Shown here: positions 1-7,131 of the stretch, in pieces | Layout of the letters: each line of letters begins with the position of its first letter | How positions within the stretch are numbered: position 1 is the stretch's first letter | Assembly (NCBI GenBank): GCA_051010055.1 | Contig: JBPCVY010000249.1 | Location: 1 to 12,457, forward strand | Direction: 5' to 3' | DNA from: CAJQND01 sp051010055 | GTDB taxonomy: Bacteria; Pseudomonadota; Alphaproteobacteria; Rhizobiales; CAJQND01 | DNA: 12,457 bases | Program-made: the position numbers and the translations under genes | The notes under the pieces: model-generated | What the model was told of the DNA's origin: nothing | What the model saw: only the letters and a program-made list of their open reading frames with translations | Databases searched by the model: none

Positions 1-1191
1 GATCTCTTCCACGTGGTGCGGCGCACGCCGATTTACGACTGGCATGCTGAACAAAACCCGGTTTGGGAGCCGATTGGCGACTGGCGCCGGCCTTACTGCT
101 ATCCGCGCGCTGGTGAAGACAAGCACGCTGCGATTAACCGTGAGATTCTCACTGTTCGCAACAAGGTTGGCCTGCTTGATGCATCTACTCTTGGAAAAAT
201 CGAAGTCAAAGGCCCGGACGCGGCCGCCCTCATGGACCGAGTCTACACCAATATGTTCTCAAACCTGAAGGTCGGCCGCGCCCGCTACGGTTTGATGATG
301 AACGAAGCTGGCTTCCTGTTCGATGACGGTGTGACCGTCCGCCTTGGCGATGATCACTTCCTCATGCACACCACATCAGGCGGTGCTGAACGGGTGGCCG
401 GCTGGCTTGAAGAATGGCTGCAGACAGAATGGATGGACATGAAGGCGTTTGTAACGCCGGTGACCGAGCAATGGGCACAGTTTGCCGTTGCCGGCCCGCA
501 TGCCCGCGATGTTCTGCAAAAGCTCAAAGGCGATGTGGACTTCAGCACTGAAGCGCTTCCGTTCATGTCATTCGTTGAAAGTACTCTTGAGGGCTGCCCG
601 GTGCGGGTATTCCGGATATCCTTCTCCGGTGAGCTGTCATACGAAATTGCAACCCCGTCGAACCATGGACGGGTCCTGTGGGACGCAATTATTGACGCTG
701 GTGAGGATTTCGGCATCGAACCGTATGGAACCGAGGCGCTCCACGTTCTGCGCGCTGAGAAGGGATTTATCGCCATTGGCGATGAAACCGATGGCACCGT
801 AACGCCAATCGATTTGGGGCTGAACTGGGCTGTTTCGAAGAAAAAGTCGGATTACCTCGGCAAACGGGCCTTGAGCCTGCCCCATCTTGTGGATGAAAAC
901 CGCAAGCAGCTGGTTGGGCTTTTGACCGAAGATCCAAATGAAGTGCTGCCCGACGGCGCCTATGCGGTTGATAAGGTTCTTGGCGCACCGCCGATGAACA
1001 TGATCGGCCAGGTGACATCCACTTACTGGAGCCCGACACTCAACCGTTCCATCGCAATGGCCCTCATTCAGAAAGGCCAGAGCCGGATGGGTGAAACAAT
1101 TTTCTTCCCGCTGGAAGGCGGCAAGATTGTCAAAGCCAAGATTGCCGACCCGGTCTTCTACGACAAAGAGGGTGAAAAACAGAATGTCTGA
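1..1191 (+). CDS. soxA: Sarcosine oxidase alpha subunit, C-terminal part (5' end outside window)
   Basis: The frame is open from the first base, so this is the 3' part (about 396 codons) of a gene whose usual product is near 1000 residues. The part seen is the GcvT/aminomethyltransferase-like folate-binding half: it opens with VVRRTPIYDWH, a signature of the SoxA C-terminal region, and continues with GRARYGLMMNEAGF and a SGELSYEI segment typical of the family. In the heterotetrameric enzyme (SoxBDAG) this domain accepts the methyl group oxidised from sarcosine and transfers it to tetrahydrofolate as methylene-THF, releasing glycine and hydrogen peroxide. A related dimethylglycine dehydrogenase or GcvT-fold demethylase is possible from this fragment alone, but the directly following soxG makes SoxA much more likely. 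The stop overlaps the soxG start by 8 bases, which suggests translational coupling. Confidence 0.9.
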   Translation, partial: DLFHVVRRTPIYDWHAEQNPVWEPIGDWRRPYCYPRAGEDKHAAINREILTVRNKVGLLDASTLGKIEVKGPDAAALMDRVYTNMFSNLKVGRARYGLMMNEAGFLFDDGVTVRLGDDHFLMHTTSGGAERVAGWLEEWLQTEWMDMKAFVTPVTEQWAQFAVAGPHARDVLQKLKGDVDFSTEALPFMSFVESTLEGCPVRVFRISFSGELSYEIATPSNHGRVLWDAIIDAGEDFGIEPYGTEALHVLRAEKGFIAIGDETDGTVTPIDLGLNWAVSKKKSDYLGKRALSLPHLVDENRKQLVGLLTEDPNEVLPDGAYAVDKVLGAPPMNMIGQVTSTYWSPTLNRSIAMALIQKGQSRMGETIFFPLEGGKIVKAKIADPVFYDKEGEKQNV

Positions 1192-1798
1192 TGCAATGCA
1201 AATTACCGCTCTTTACGACCGCGGGACGCCGGAAAACCTGCTGATTGGCGTGGAAGAAGTGCGCGACTACGGCATGATTGACGTGCGCGGGCTCGCCACC
1301 GACCGCAAATTCATGGCAGCGGCAAAAAAGGCGCTCGGATTCGATTTTCCGAAAAAGCCACGCACTTCAAAGGTGGAAAAGGGCATCACCTGCCTGTGGC
1401 TGTCTGTCGACCAATGGCTGGTGTTATGCCCGCTCAAATCGAAAGACGCCCTGCTGAAGAAACTTCTCAGCGCCACGGCAGATACAAACGCGCTGATAGT
1501 CGATGTATCTGACGCCCGCGCCGTGATCAGGCTAACCGGGGCTGAAGTACGCCACGTTCTGATGAAGGGCGCGTCTGTTGACTTCACGCAGAAAGAGTTC
1601 GGAGAAGGTACCGTGCGGCGGGTTTCGTTCGCGGAAATCGCAGCCATGGTTCACGTTGTGCCCGGCGCAGCCGATACGTTCGATCTGTTGATGTTCCGCT
1701 CCCAGGCCCATCACGCCTGGAACTGGCTTGCAGCAACCGCCAAATCCGGCAGCAACAAGGGCCTTCCTGGTAAACTGGAAGCGCCAGCCACCGTTTAA
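1184..1798 (+). CDS. soxG: Sarcosine oxidase gamma subunit
   Basis: A 204-residue protein beginning MSDAMQITALYD, with the usual SoxG length and the conserved segments DQWLVLCP, ALIVDVSDARAVIRLTG and HVLMKGASVDF. SoxG is a small subunit of heterotetrameric sarcosine oxidase and has a fold related to the GcvT-like C-terminal region of SoxA. The start is the ATG lying inside the last codons of soxA (8-base overlap). A longer in-frame extension into soxA is open but is only out-of-frame soxA sequence. soxG is the last gene of the presumed soxBDAG operon, since a strong terminator begins 17 bases after its stop. No active-site residues can be assigned, because catalysis resides in the alpha and beta subunits. 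Confidence 0.88.
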   Translation: MSDAMQITALYDRGTPENLLIGVEEVRDYGMIDVRGLATDRKFMAAAKKALGFDFPKKPRTSKVEKGITCLWLSVDQWLVLCPLKSKDALLKKLLSATADTNALIVDVSDARAVIRLTGAEVRHVLMKGASVDFTQKEFGEGTVRRVSFAEIAAMVHVVPGAADTFDLLMFRSQAHHAWNWLAATAKSGSNKGLPGKLEAPATV

Positions 1799-1814
1799 AA
1801 CAAACTCTGGTAAC

Positions 1815-1857
1815 AAAAAAACCGGCCTGCTCTCTCTAAAAGCAGGCCGGTTTTTTT
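1815..1857. terminator. Bidirectional Rho-independent terminator between soxG and the MetF-like gene
   Basis: A perfect 17-bp stem (1815-1831 paired with 1841-1857) with a 9-base loop. The arms are seven A, CCGGCCTGC and T, mirrored on the other side and ending in seven T. The GC-rich core is flanked by an A run on one side and a T run on the other, so it can end transcripts from soxG (+) and from the convergent MetF-like gene (-), whose stop lies at 1881. Confidence 0.95.
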
Positions 1858-1880
1858 GTGCCGGCAATTCTTTCCCTGGT

Positions 1881-2768
1881 TCAGTCTTTGCGGATATCGT
1901 CAATCCAGTCAAAGAGGCGATCGAAGCCGCCGAACGGGTACATGTGCGCCTTCTGGATGCCGAGCTCTGGCCGGTTGAAGTGCAAATCAGCCAAACCGGC
2001 GACAAATCCGTCAGGGGCATTAACACTCATCAGCTTGGTAACATTGAGCGCCTGCTTGCGGATAAGCCGCGCAGATGCGCCAACACCGCAAACCGCAGCA
2101 TAGCGCACAAGGGTTTTCAGTGTGGCAGGGCCTGGCACGCCGACATTGATTGCCATGTCAATGCCTTCTGCGCGAAGGGTCTCAGCCCATATCGCAACAG
2201 GAGCTGCTTCGAACAGGAACTGGGTGGCGATGTAGCTTTGGGCGCCTGTTTCATCTGCAAATGCCTGTTTCTCGCGCAACGCATCGATAAGGCCGGTTTT
2301 TCCCACAACTTTCTCAATGTCAGCATTGCCTTCAGGGTGTCCAGCAAAGCCGAGGAGCTTGATGTCGTGCTTTTCAAAAGCACCTGTGCGCAGGAGCTGA
2401 ATTGCGGCATCGAAATCGCCCACAGGTTCCGGCGCACCGCCACCAAGCACCAACGTATGATCTACGCCAGCTTCGCCCGCGTAGGCATTCAGCCACTCTT
2501 CGAGTTGTGCAGCATTTGCGGTAAACCGCGCCGGAATGTGCGGCACCGGCTCCAATCCGCTTTCGCGCAAAGCCTTTGTGGCTTTCAACATATCGGGAAA
2601 ATCGCCCGGATCGATCATTGCAACATAAGTATGCGTGCCTGGCTTCACCCGTTCTGCAATCTGAGAAATCTTTTCCAGATGCTTTGCGGTGATTTCGATC
2701 GAAAAATCGTCCAAAAATACCGATACCGGATGACGTTGAACCGAATTTTCCGAATCTACTGCTTGCAT
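1881..2768 (-). CDS. MetF-like methylenetetrahydrofolate reductase
   Basis: A 295-residue protein of the MetF (5,10-methylenetetrahydrofolate reductase) TIM-barrel family. Visible family segments are FSIEIT near residue 22 (aligned with the MetF SFEFFPP region, with E25 as the candidate catalytic Glu), PHIPAR at 77-82, GHPEGN at 143-148 and SYIATQFLFE near 178-187. Where E. coli MetF has LRGD, this protein has LGGGAPEP (108-115), so the usual flavin-contacting Asp is absent. It therefore belongs to a divergent MetF branch, and its exact reaction is uncertain. I chose the ATG at 2768 because GAGGAA lies about 9 bases upstream; an ATG at 2777 with GGAG upstream is nearly as good. The gene is convergent with soxAG and divergent from the GlxA-type regulator, which fits folate-bound C1 units released by sarcosine oxidation. 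Confidence 0.82.
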   Translation of the reverse strand: MQAVDSENSVQRHPVSVFLDDFSIEITAKHLEKISQIAERVKPGTHTYVAMIDPGDFPDMLKATKALRESGLEPVPHIPARFTANAAQLEEWLNAYAGEAGVDHTLVLGGGAPEPVGDFDAAIQLLRTGAFEKHDIKLLGFAGHPEGNADIEKVVGKTGLIDALREKQAFADETGAQSYIATQFLFEAAPVAIWAETLRAEGIDMAINVGVPGPATLKTLVRYAAVCGVGASARLIRKQALNVTKLMSVNAPDGFVAGLADLHFNRPELGIQKAHMYPFGGFDRLFDWIDDIRKD

Positions 2769-3061
2769 TGCGCCCATTTCCTCAAGCTCCAACTATGTGT
2801 CGCTCAACACATTAAAATTTGCGTAAAAATGGCCCCTGATCGCCTTTTGGAGCCGCCCGATAGCGACTTCCACACGAATTTTTGCGACGGCAAACACCTT
2901 CTTCAATGGCGCAACGGGCATCAAAACGTTAATTGCGCGATCCAAAAATCGCTTGTCAGAGAGGGTATAGCAGGAGTATTTCTCCGATTGTCACCACGAA
3001 AAATGGTGAGATTGAGAGTTCGATCGGCTTAACTGAGGCCGATCCTTGAGAAAGTGTTTTT
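2769..3061. promoter_or_regulatory. Divergent control region of the MetF-like gene and the GlxA-type regulator
   Basis: No gene is seen here. Next to the MetF-like start is an imperfect dyad, TGTGT-N6-ACACA (2796-2811), which could be an operator. The half nearer the regulator carries three successive short inverted repeats: GGAG/CTCC (2973-2976 with 2982-2985), TCACCA/TGGTGA (2991-2996 with 3004-3009) and GATCGGC/GCCGATC (3022-3028 with 3038-3044). The last ends 17 bases before the regulator ATG, whose ribosome binding site is weak. No clear -35/-10 pair stood out. Confidence 0.45.
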
Positions 3062-4069
3062 ATGTTCGGCGAGACACCAAGAGAGCTGCCGCAGCAATTT
3101 GCTTTTATTTTAGTTCCAAATTTTTCGATGATGCCATTGGCGGCAGCCGTCGAGCCCTTGCGAATTGCGAACCGGGTTTCAGAGCATTCTTTGTATGAGT
3201 GGACGATGCACTCAATCGATGGTGAGCGCGTTGCGGCGTCTAATGGCATTTTGATTGATGTCCACGGCAAACTGGAAGAGGTCGATGACCGCGCAACGAT
3301 CATTGTGTGCGGCGGTGTCGACATTCACAAGAATATAGACAAGCGATTGGTCAATTGGCTTCGAAAAGCCGACCGGCGGGGCGCCGATATTGGCGGGCTG
3401 TGTACTGCCAGCCACCTGCTTGCAGATGCGGGGCTGCTAAACGATTACAGATGCACCATTCACTGGGAAAATCTGCCGGGATTTTCCGAAGAATTCCCGG
3501 AAATAGAAGTCACAGGCGGCTTATATGAAATAGACCGCGACAGGTTTTCATCCGCCGGCGGCACCTCGCCCATCGACATGATGCTGGCAATGATCGCCCG
3601 TCAGCACGGGCCGGACCTTGCATCCGATGCAGCCGAACAGGTGCTTCATTCGCCTATCCGCCATCATTCCGAACATCAGCGCATGTCGTTGCCAGCCCGC
3701 ATCGGGGCACGGCATCCGAAGCTTGTCGGCATAATCGAGCAGATGGAACAAAACCTGGAAGAGCCTTTATCTCCAAGCATCCTTGCCAAGGAAGCTGGAT
3801 TGTCGACACGGCAGTTGGAGCGTCTTTTCCGCCGGTATCTCGACCGTTCGCCCAAACGCTATTATCTGGAACTGCGGTTGAAGAAGGCGCGCTCATTGCT
3901 TTTGCAGACAAATATGTCCGTTATCAATGTGGCGCTGGCGTGCGGATTTTCCTCGCCGTCCCATTTCTCCAAATGCTATCGCGCATTCTATGGCCGCACG
4001 CCGTACCGTGAGCGCGGTATTCCAACAACCATACAAGCCGGTGCGCTGTCCACCACCATCCAGGCTTAA
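3062..4069 (+). CDS. GlxA-family transcriptional regulator (DJ-1/PfpI domain plus AraC HTH), GbdR-like
   Basis: A 335-residue regulator in two parts. Residues about 12-180 form a DJ-1/PfpI glutamine-amidotransferase-like sensor domain with FAFILVPNFSMMPLAAAVEPLR at its start and Cys114 in GGLCTASHLLADAG at the nucleophile-elbow position. Residues about 220-315 form an AraC-type DNA-binding domain, with helix-turn-helices near 237-258 (LAKEAGLSTRQLERLFRRYL) and 287-310 (ALACGFSSPSHFSKCYRAFY). This architecture is that of GbdR and related regulators of glycine betaine, carnitine and sarcosine catabolism. Its position beside soxAG and the MetF-like gene supports that role, but the ligand is inferred. 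The extreme C-terminus repeats TTIQA twice nine residues apart. The gene ends four bases from the convergent feuQ stop with no terminator between. Confidence 0.85.
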   Translation: MFGETPRELPQQFAFILVPNFSMMPLAAAVEPLRIANRVSEHSLYEWTMHSIDGERVAASNGILIDVHGKLEEVDDRATIIVCGGVDIHKNIDKRLVNWLRKADRRGADIGGLCTASHLLADAGLLNDYRCTIHWENLPGFSEEFPEIEVTGGLYEIDRDRFSSAGGTSPIDMMLAMIARQHGPDLASDAAEQVLHSPIRHHSEHQRMSLPARIGARHPKLVGIIEQMEQNLEEPLSPSILAKEAGLSTRQLERLFRRYLDRSPKRYYLELRLKKARSLLLQTNMSVINVALACGFSSPSHFSKCYRAFYGRTPYRERGIPTTIQAGALSTTIQA

Positions 4070-4073
4070 GGGA

Positions 4074-5459
4074 TTAGTCCGAAACCGCGGGAAGCTTTAG
4101 CTTGACTTCCAGGCCACCTACCTGTGACTCATCCAGTTTGATTTTGCCGCCATACATGCCGGCAATTTCTGACACGATTGAAAGCCCAAGTCCTGAACCG
4201 GGCTTTGATTCATCAATCCGCTGGCCGCGCTGAACCGCCTGATGGCGTTGCGCCGGGGTAAGTCCCGGCCCGTCATCCCTGACGAACAGATCAATCCAAA
4301 CCCGACCCTCATCCATTTTAGATGCGCGCCAAATCGCTTGCAGCTCAATTTTTTTCTTTGCGAACTTGAACGCGTTTTCCAGAAGATTGCCGACCATTTC
4401 CTCTAGGTCCTGCTTTTCGCCGCGAAAGCGCGCATTTTCCGTACAGTCGACTTCGACCTTGATGCCGCTTTCCACATTGATCCGTTCCAGGGTGCGCGCA
4501 AGGCTTTTCAAAACCGGCTCCACTTCGGTTACAGCGTGCAACGATCTTGCCCGCGCTGCCCGGCGCGCCCGGTCCAGATAAAGATCAACCTGATCTTTCA
4601 TCAACTGGGTTTGTTCGAGCACCTTTTTCGAAAATTTGCTCTTTTGCGGCCGTGCCTCGTTATTGATTACGGAAATCGGTGTTTTCAGCGCATGGGCCAG
4701 ATTACCAACCTGGGTGCGCGATCGCTCAACAACCTCGTCGCTGCTTTGCAGCAACAGATTCAGCTCATCGGCAACTGGCTGGATTTCTTGCGGGTACTCG
4801 CCTTCCAGGCGCTTGGCTTTTCCGGCGCGAACAACAATCAAGCCATCACGAAGCCGTCTTAGGGGGCGCAGACCGAAGCGCACCTGAAAAAATGTCACCA
4901 GCGCCAGCCCGCAAGCCAATGTGCCGAGGGTTAAAAGCAATGTGCGGATGAAGTTGGAAACCTGCCATTCCACTTCCTTCATATCGGCGGCAACCACGAA
5001 GGTGAAAAGCTCATTGGAGCGGGCAAGCCTCAATTTTTGTTCGAACGCGCGCAAAGTCTCATTTTCCGGGCCCACCAGATAATAGACTTCATCGCCTTCT
5101 TTTGACGTCTTGCGGCTGGTTGCGAGATTGAGGTCAAGCTTCTGGTCGAGTAGGGAGATCGAAGTGGCGGGATCTACTTTTGAACCGGACGGCGGCAGCA
5201 CCTGCCAGTACCAGCCCGAAAAGGGAAGCGAGAACTGGGGCTCCGGCAAGGAGCGCGCAATTTGCAAATCGTTTTCCGTAGTGAGCTCGATATTTGCCAA
5301 AAGCCCGTCGAGATGGGTTTGCAGGCGGGCATCGAAACTGCGCTCAATGGAAGTGCGGAAAAGCTGGGCAAGCAACACACCTGTGATGGCCAGAATAACA
5401 ATGCTCCAAATGGCGGAAATCACCACCAGCCGGAATGAAAGAGAATTATGCCCCTTCAT
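4074..5459 (-). CDS. feuQ: Membrane sensor histidine kinase, FeuQ-like
   Basis: A 461-residue inner-membrane kinase. The first membrane helix is about residues 10-33 and the second about 171-191; between them is a periplasmic sensor of about 135 residues. A HAMP-like linker follows. The phosphoacceptor is His256 in NLAHALKTP. The ATP-binding domain shows an N box (Asn358, Asn362), a G1 box DDGPGL (395-400) and a G2 box GSGLGLSIV (421-429). It overlaps feuP by 14 bases, so the two are probably co-translated. The pairing with a FeuP-like regulator and a small exported PepSY protein matches the FeuNPQ system known from Sinorhizobium meliloti, which controls cyclic beta-glucan export under low osmolarity. 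PhoQ/QseC-type kinases of other bacteria are similar, so the FeuQ name rests mainly on context. Confidence 0.8.
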   Translation of the reverse strand: MKGHNSLSFRLVVISAIWSIVILAITGVLLAQLFRTSIERSFDARLQTHLDGLLANIELTTENDLQIARSLPEPQFSLPFSGWYWQVLPPSGSKVDPATSISLLDQKLDLNLATSRKTSKEGDEVYYLVGPENETLRAFEQKLRLARSNELFTFVVAADMKEVEWQVSNFIRTLLLTLGTLACGLALVTFFQVRFGLRPLRRLRDGLIVVRAGKAKRLEGEYPQEIQPVADELNLLLQSSDEVVERSRTQVGNLAHALKTPISVINNEARPQKSKFSKKVLEQTQLMKDQVDLYLDRARRAARARSLHAVTEVEPVLKSLARTLERINVESGIKVEVDCTENARFRGEKQDLEEMVGNLLENAFKFAKKKIELQAIWRASKMDEGRVWIDLFVRDDGPGLTPAQRHQAVQRGQRIDESKPGSGLGLSIVSEIAGMYGGKIKLDESQVGGLEVKLKLPAVSD

Positions 5460-6117
5460 CGGATCCCGATAACCTGTAGCCCAGCCCCCGAACGGTCTTG
5501 ATCAAATCGCTGCCGATTTTCTTGCGCAACCGGCCCACAAACACCTCGATTGTGTTTGAATCGCGATCGAAGTCCTGATCATAGAGATGTTCTACCAGTT
5601 CGGTTCGCGATACCACCCGATCCTGATGATGGATGAGATAGGCGATAAGGCGGTACTCAAGCGATGTCAGCTTTATGGCCTGCCCGTCCACGGTAACCTT
5701 CGCCGCTTTGGTATCAACCATCAACGGTCCGCACGCCAGTTCGCTCGTTGCATGGCCAGCGTTTCGGCGCAACAAGGCGCGAACCCGCGCCAACACTTCT
5801 TCCATGTGAAACGGTTTGGAAACATAGTCATCGGCGCCGGCATCAAATCCGGCTACCTTGTCTGACCAGCGGTCCCGGGCAGTTAGGATAAGTACAGGCA
5901 TCTTCCTGCCCTCACGCCGCCACGATTCAAGAACCGATACACCGTCCATAACCGGAAGCCCGATGTCGAGGATAACGCAATCATACGGCTCCGTATCGCC
6001 CAGGAAGTGGCCTTCCTCGCCATCGGTTGCCGCATCCACGACATAACCGGCATCGCCCAATGCTGTGACCAATTGACGGTTAATGTCGGGATCATCCTCA
6101 ACAACAAGTAGGCGCAT
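5446..6117 (-). CDS. feuP: OmpR-family response regulator, FeuP-like
   Basis: A 223-residue response regulator. The receiver domain (1 to about 118) has the acidic pair in VVEDD (8-9), phosphoacceptor Asp51 in VILDIGLP, Thr79 and Lys101 in SKPFH. The C-terminal winged helix (about 125-219) has the family signature ending TVRGLGYRL. Segments such as DGEEGHFLGDTEPYD and YDQDFDRDSNTIEVFVGRL are very like rhizobial FeuP, hence the symbol; PhoP/QseB are the wider relatives. The start ATG has GAGGA six bases upstream. It lies 18 bases after the stop of the PepSY-type gene and overlaps feuQ, so the three form one operon. Confidence 0.85.
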   Translation of the reverse strand: MRLLVVEDDPDINRQLVTALGDAGYVVDAATDGEEGHFLGDTEPYDCVILDIGLPVMDGVSVLESWRREGRKMPVLILTARDRWSDKVAGFDAGADDYVSKPFHMEEVLARVRALLRRNAGHATSELACGPLMVDTKAAKVTVDGQAIKLTSLEYRLIAYLIHHQDRVVSRTELVEHLYDQDFDRDSNTIEVFVGRLRKKIGSDLIKTVRGLGYRLSGSDEGA

Positions 6118-6135
6118 CTGAATTCCTCAATGATT

Positions 6136-6450
6136 TTACCGCTTCAGGACGGCGCCGGTCTGGGCATCAATTACGATTTCCCTCACACGGCCGTTCCCTT
6201 TTGTTTTCACAACATACATTGGTGTGCGCCCCTTTGAAAGCCGCACGCCCAGCAGTTTGTCCTGCGGTGCAATGCGTTGGGCAATGCGGGCTGCGCGCGA
6301 AGTCCCAATCAATTTTTTGGATGCAATTTTGACAATTTGGGCCGGCTTGGCGCCCACATTTTCAGCACCGGCGTCTAAAACAGGCGTCATCGCATGCGCG
6401 GGCAAACCGGTGCACGCCAAAATCGAGGCAAAAAGTATGCTCTTCAACAA
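6136..6450 (-). CDS. feuN: Small exported PepSY-type protein, FeuN-like modulator of FeuQ
   Basis: A 104-residue protein with an N-terminal signal peptide (MLKSILFASILACTGLPAHA, likely cut after residue 20) and a basic C-terminal half of PepSY type (YVVKTKGNGRVREIVIDAQTGAVLKR contains the usual Y-V ... VREIVIDAQTG pattern). It is predicted to be periplasmic. The start is TTG at 6450: GGAG sits eight bases upstream, and the frame is closed by a stop a few codons further up with no ATG. In S. meliloti the small periplasmic protein FeuN is encoded directly upstream of feuP and restrains FeuQ; position, size class and export signal agree here. The identity is inferred from context and fold type. 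A generic PepSY protein of a PhoPQ-like operon is the alternative. Confidence 0.68.
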   Translation of the reverse strand: MLKSILFASILACTGLPAHAMTPVLDAGAENVGAKPAQIVKIASKKLIGTSRAARIAQRIAPQDKLLGVRLSKGRTPMYVVKTKGNGRVREIVIDAQTGAVLKR

Positions 6451-6481
6451 ATCAACAACTCCAATCTAAAAGAATGTCCGC

Positions 6482-6516
6482 ACCATAACGGCTTCTACCT
6501 GAACCAAAAATGAACG
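6482..6516 (-). promoter_or_regulatory. Candidate FeuP binding site and promoter of feuNPQ
   Basis: Read on the - strand, CGTTCA (6516-6511), five T and GGTTCA (6505-6500) form a hexamer-N5-hexamer direct repeat with an 11-base period. Exactly 12 bases further is TATGGT (6487-6482), a plausible -10 element. This is the geometry of the PhoP box of enteric PhoP-activated promoters. The predicted transcript start would be about 25 bases ahead of the feuN TTG. The remaining intergenic stretch to 6646 shows nothing else convincing. Confidence 0.5.
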
Positions 6517-6646
6517 AGATAATCCATTGAAAACAACTTGTTACGGCGAATTCTTCTGAAAGCCTGAAGTTCGCGCAAACTGTTCAGAGCACACGCCCCC
6601 TGCCGATCACGGGAAGGGTAGCAGAAAAGACGCGGAATGTGATCTT

Positions 6647-7060
6647 TCAAGTGGTCTTTTTCAACGAATGGGGACGATCAATGTAATAGAGGAAAGAACC
6701 AATAAGCGCAGAGGGTTCTGCCTCGCACGCCCAAACCGGGTATTCATCATGGCGGTGGAATTTTGTGGCATTGGACGTTGGATCAGGAAGGCTCCCGTCA
6801 AACACCTGCACCAAGATGCCAATCGCGCTTAAAACGCCTGTGCCATCACAACCATGTTTTATTTTTTGCTTCCGGTGAAGTTCTTCGATAGCGCTGGTAA
6901 CATTTTGGAAGGTTTCACCGCATTCAAGCCGGTTGCGAACGAACCAGGCCAAAGCGATAACGCTTGCCTCCGTTTCGGTAGCTAGCAACTTTGCCAGCGC
7001 GTTTGCCAATGAGGTCATGCAGTGAAAATCTGAGATAGTAAGATTATGCTTGAGATACAT
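6647..7060 (-). CDS. Small SleB/CwlJ-like cell wall hydrolase-type protein of the phage/GTA lysis region
   Basis: A 137-residue protein with no signal peptide or membrane segment. Two blocks resemble the SleB/CwlJ (Hydrolase_2) peptidoglycan hydrolase family: ALAKLLATETEASVIALAWF followed by VRNRLE (residues 21-46), where Glu29 is at about the position of the family's catalytic Glu, and DPTSNATKFHRHDEYPVW (93-110), matching the DPT-GATxFH...P-W motif. It is much shorter than free SleB enzymes. It lies just downstream of a holin-type gene on the same strand, as an endolysin would. It is the only undamaged reading frame in the packaging/lysis relic. The ATG at 7060 has AGGA ten bases upstream; ATG at 7018 is the alternative but lacks a ribosome binding site. 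Activity is unproven. Confidence 0.6.
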   Translation of the reverse strand: MYLKHNLTISDFHCMTSLANALAKLLATETEASVIALAWFVRNRLECGETFQNVTSAIEELHRKQKIKHGCDGTGVLSAIGILVQVFDGSLPDPTSNATKFHRHDEYPVWACEAEPSALIGSFLYYIDRPHSLKKTT

Positions 7061-7079
7061 AGGTATATATTCCTATGTA
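7056..7079. promoter_or_regulatory. Near-perfect 24-bp palindrome over the RBS and start codon of the SleB-like gene
   Basis: Arms TACATAGG and CCTATGTA flank TATATATT; 22 of 24 positions are self-complementary. It covers both the AGGA ribosome binding site and the ATG of the SleB-like gene. It could be a protein operator, or in RNA a hairpin that pairs the Shine-Dalgarno with the start codon region. A TTGACT (7094-7089) lies upstream, but its spacing to TATATA inside the palindrome is 19 bases, so it is a poor promoter. Confidence 0.5.
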
Positions 7080-7131
7080 ATGATGGAAAGTCAATACCTT
7101 TTTTAAAGGCCAAGTGAACGGATTTTCCAAG

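Noticed and set aside
325..339. Palindrome GACGGT-N3-ACCGTC resembling the dyad at 9717
   Set aside because: It lies inside soxA coding sequence with no promoter nearby and differs in spacing and flanks; probably chance.
1728..3032. Long open + strand frame (434 codons) across the MetF-like gene
   Set aside because: It is antisense to a frame with clear MetF-family motifs, has no ribosome binding site, and runs through the terminator; its protein is rich in Cys, His and Arg in a shadow-like way.
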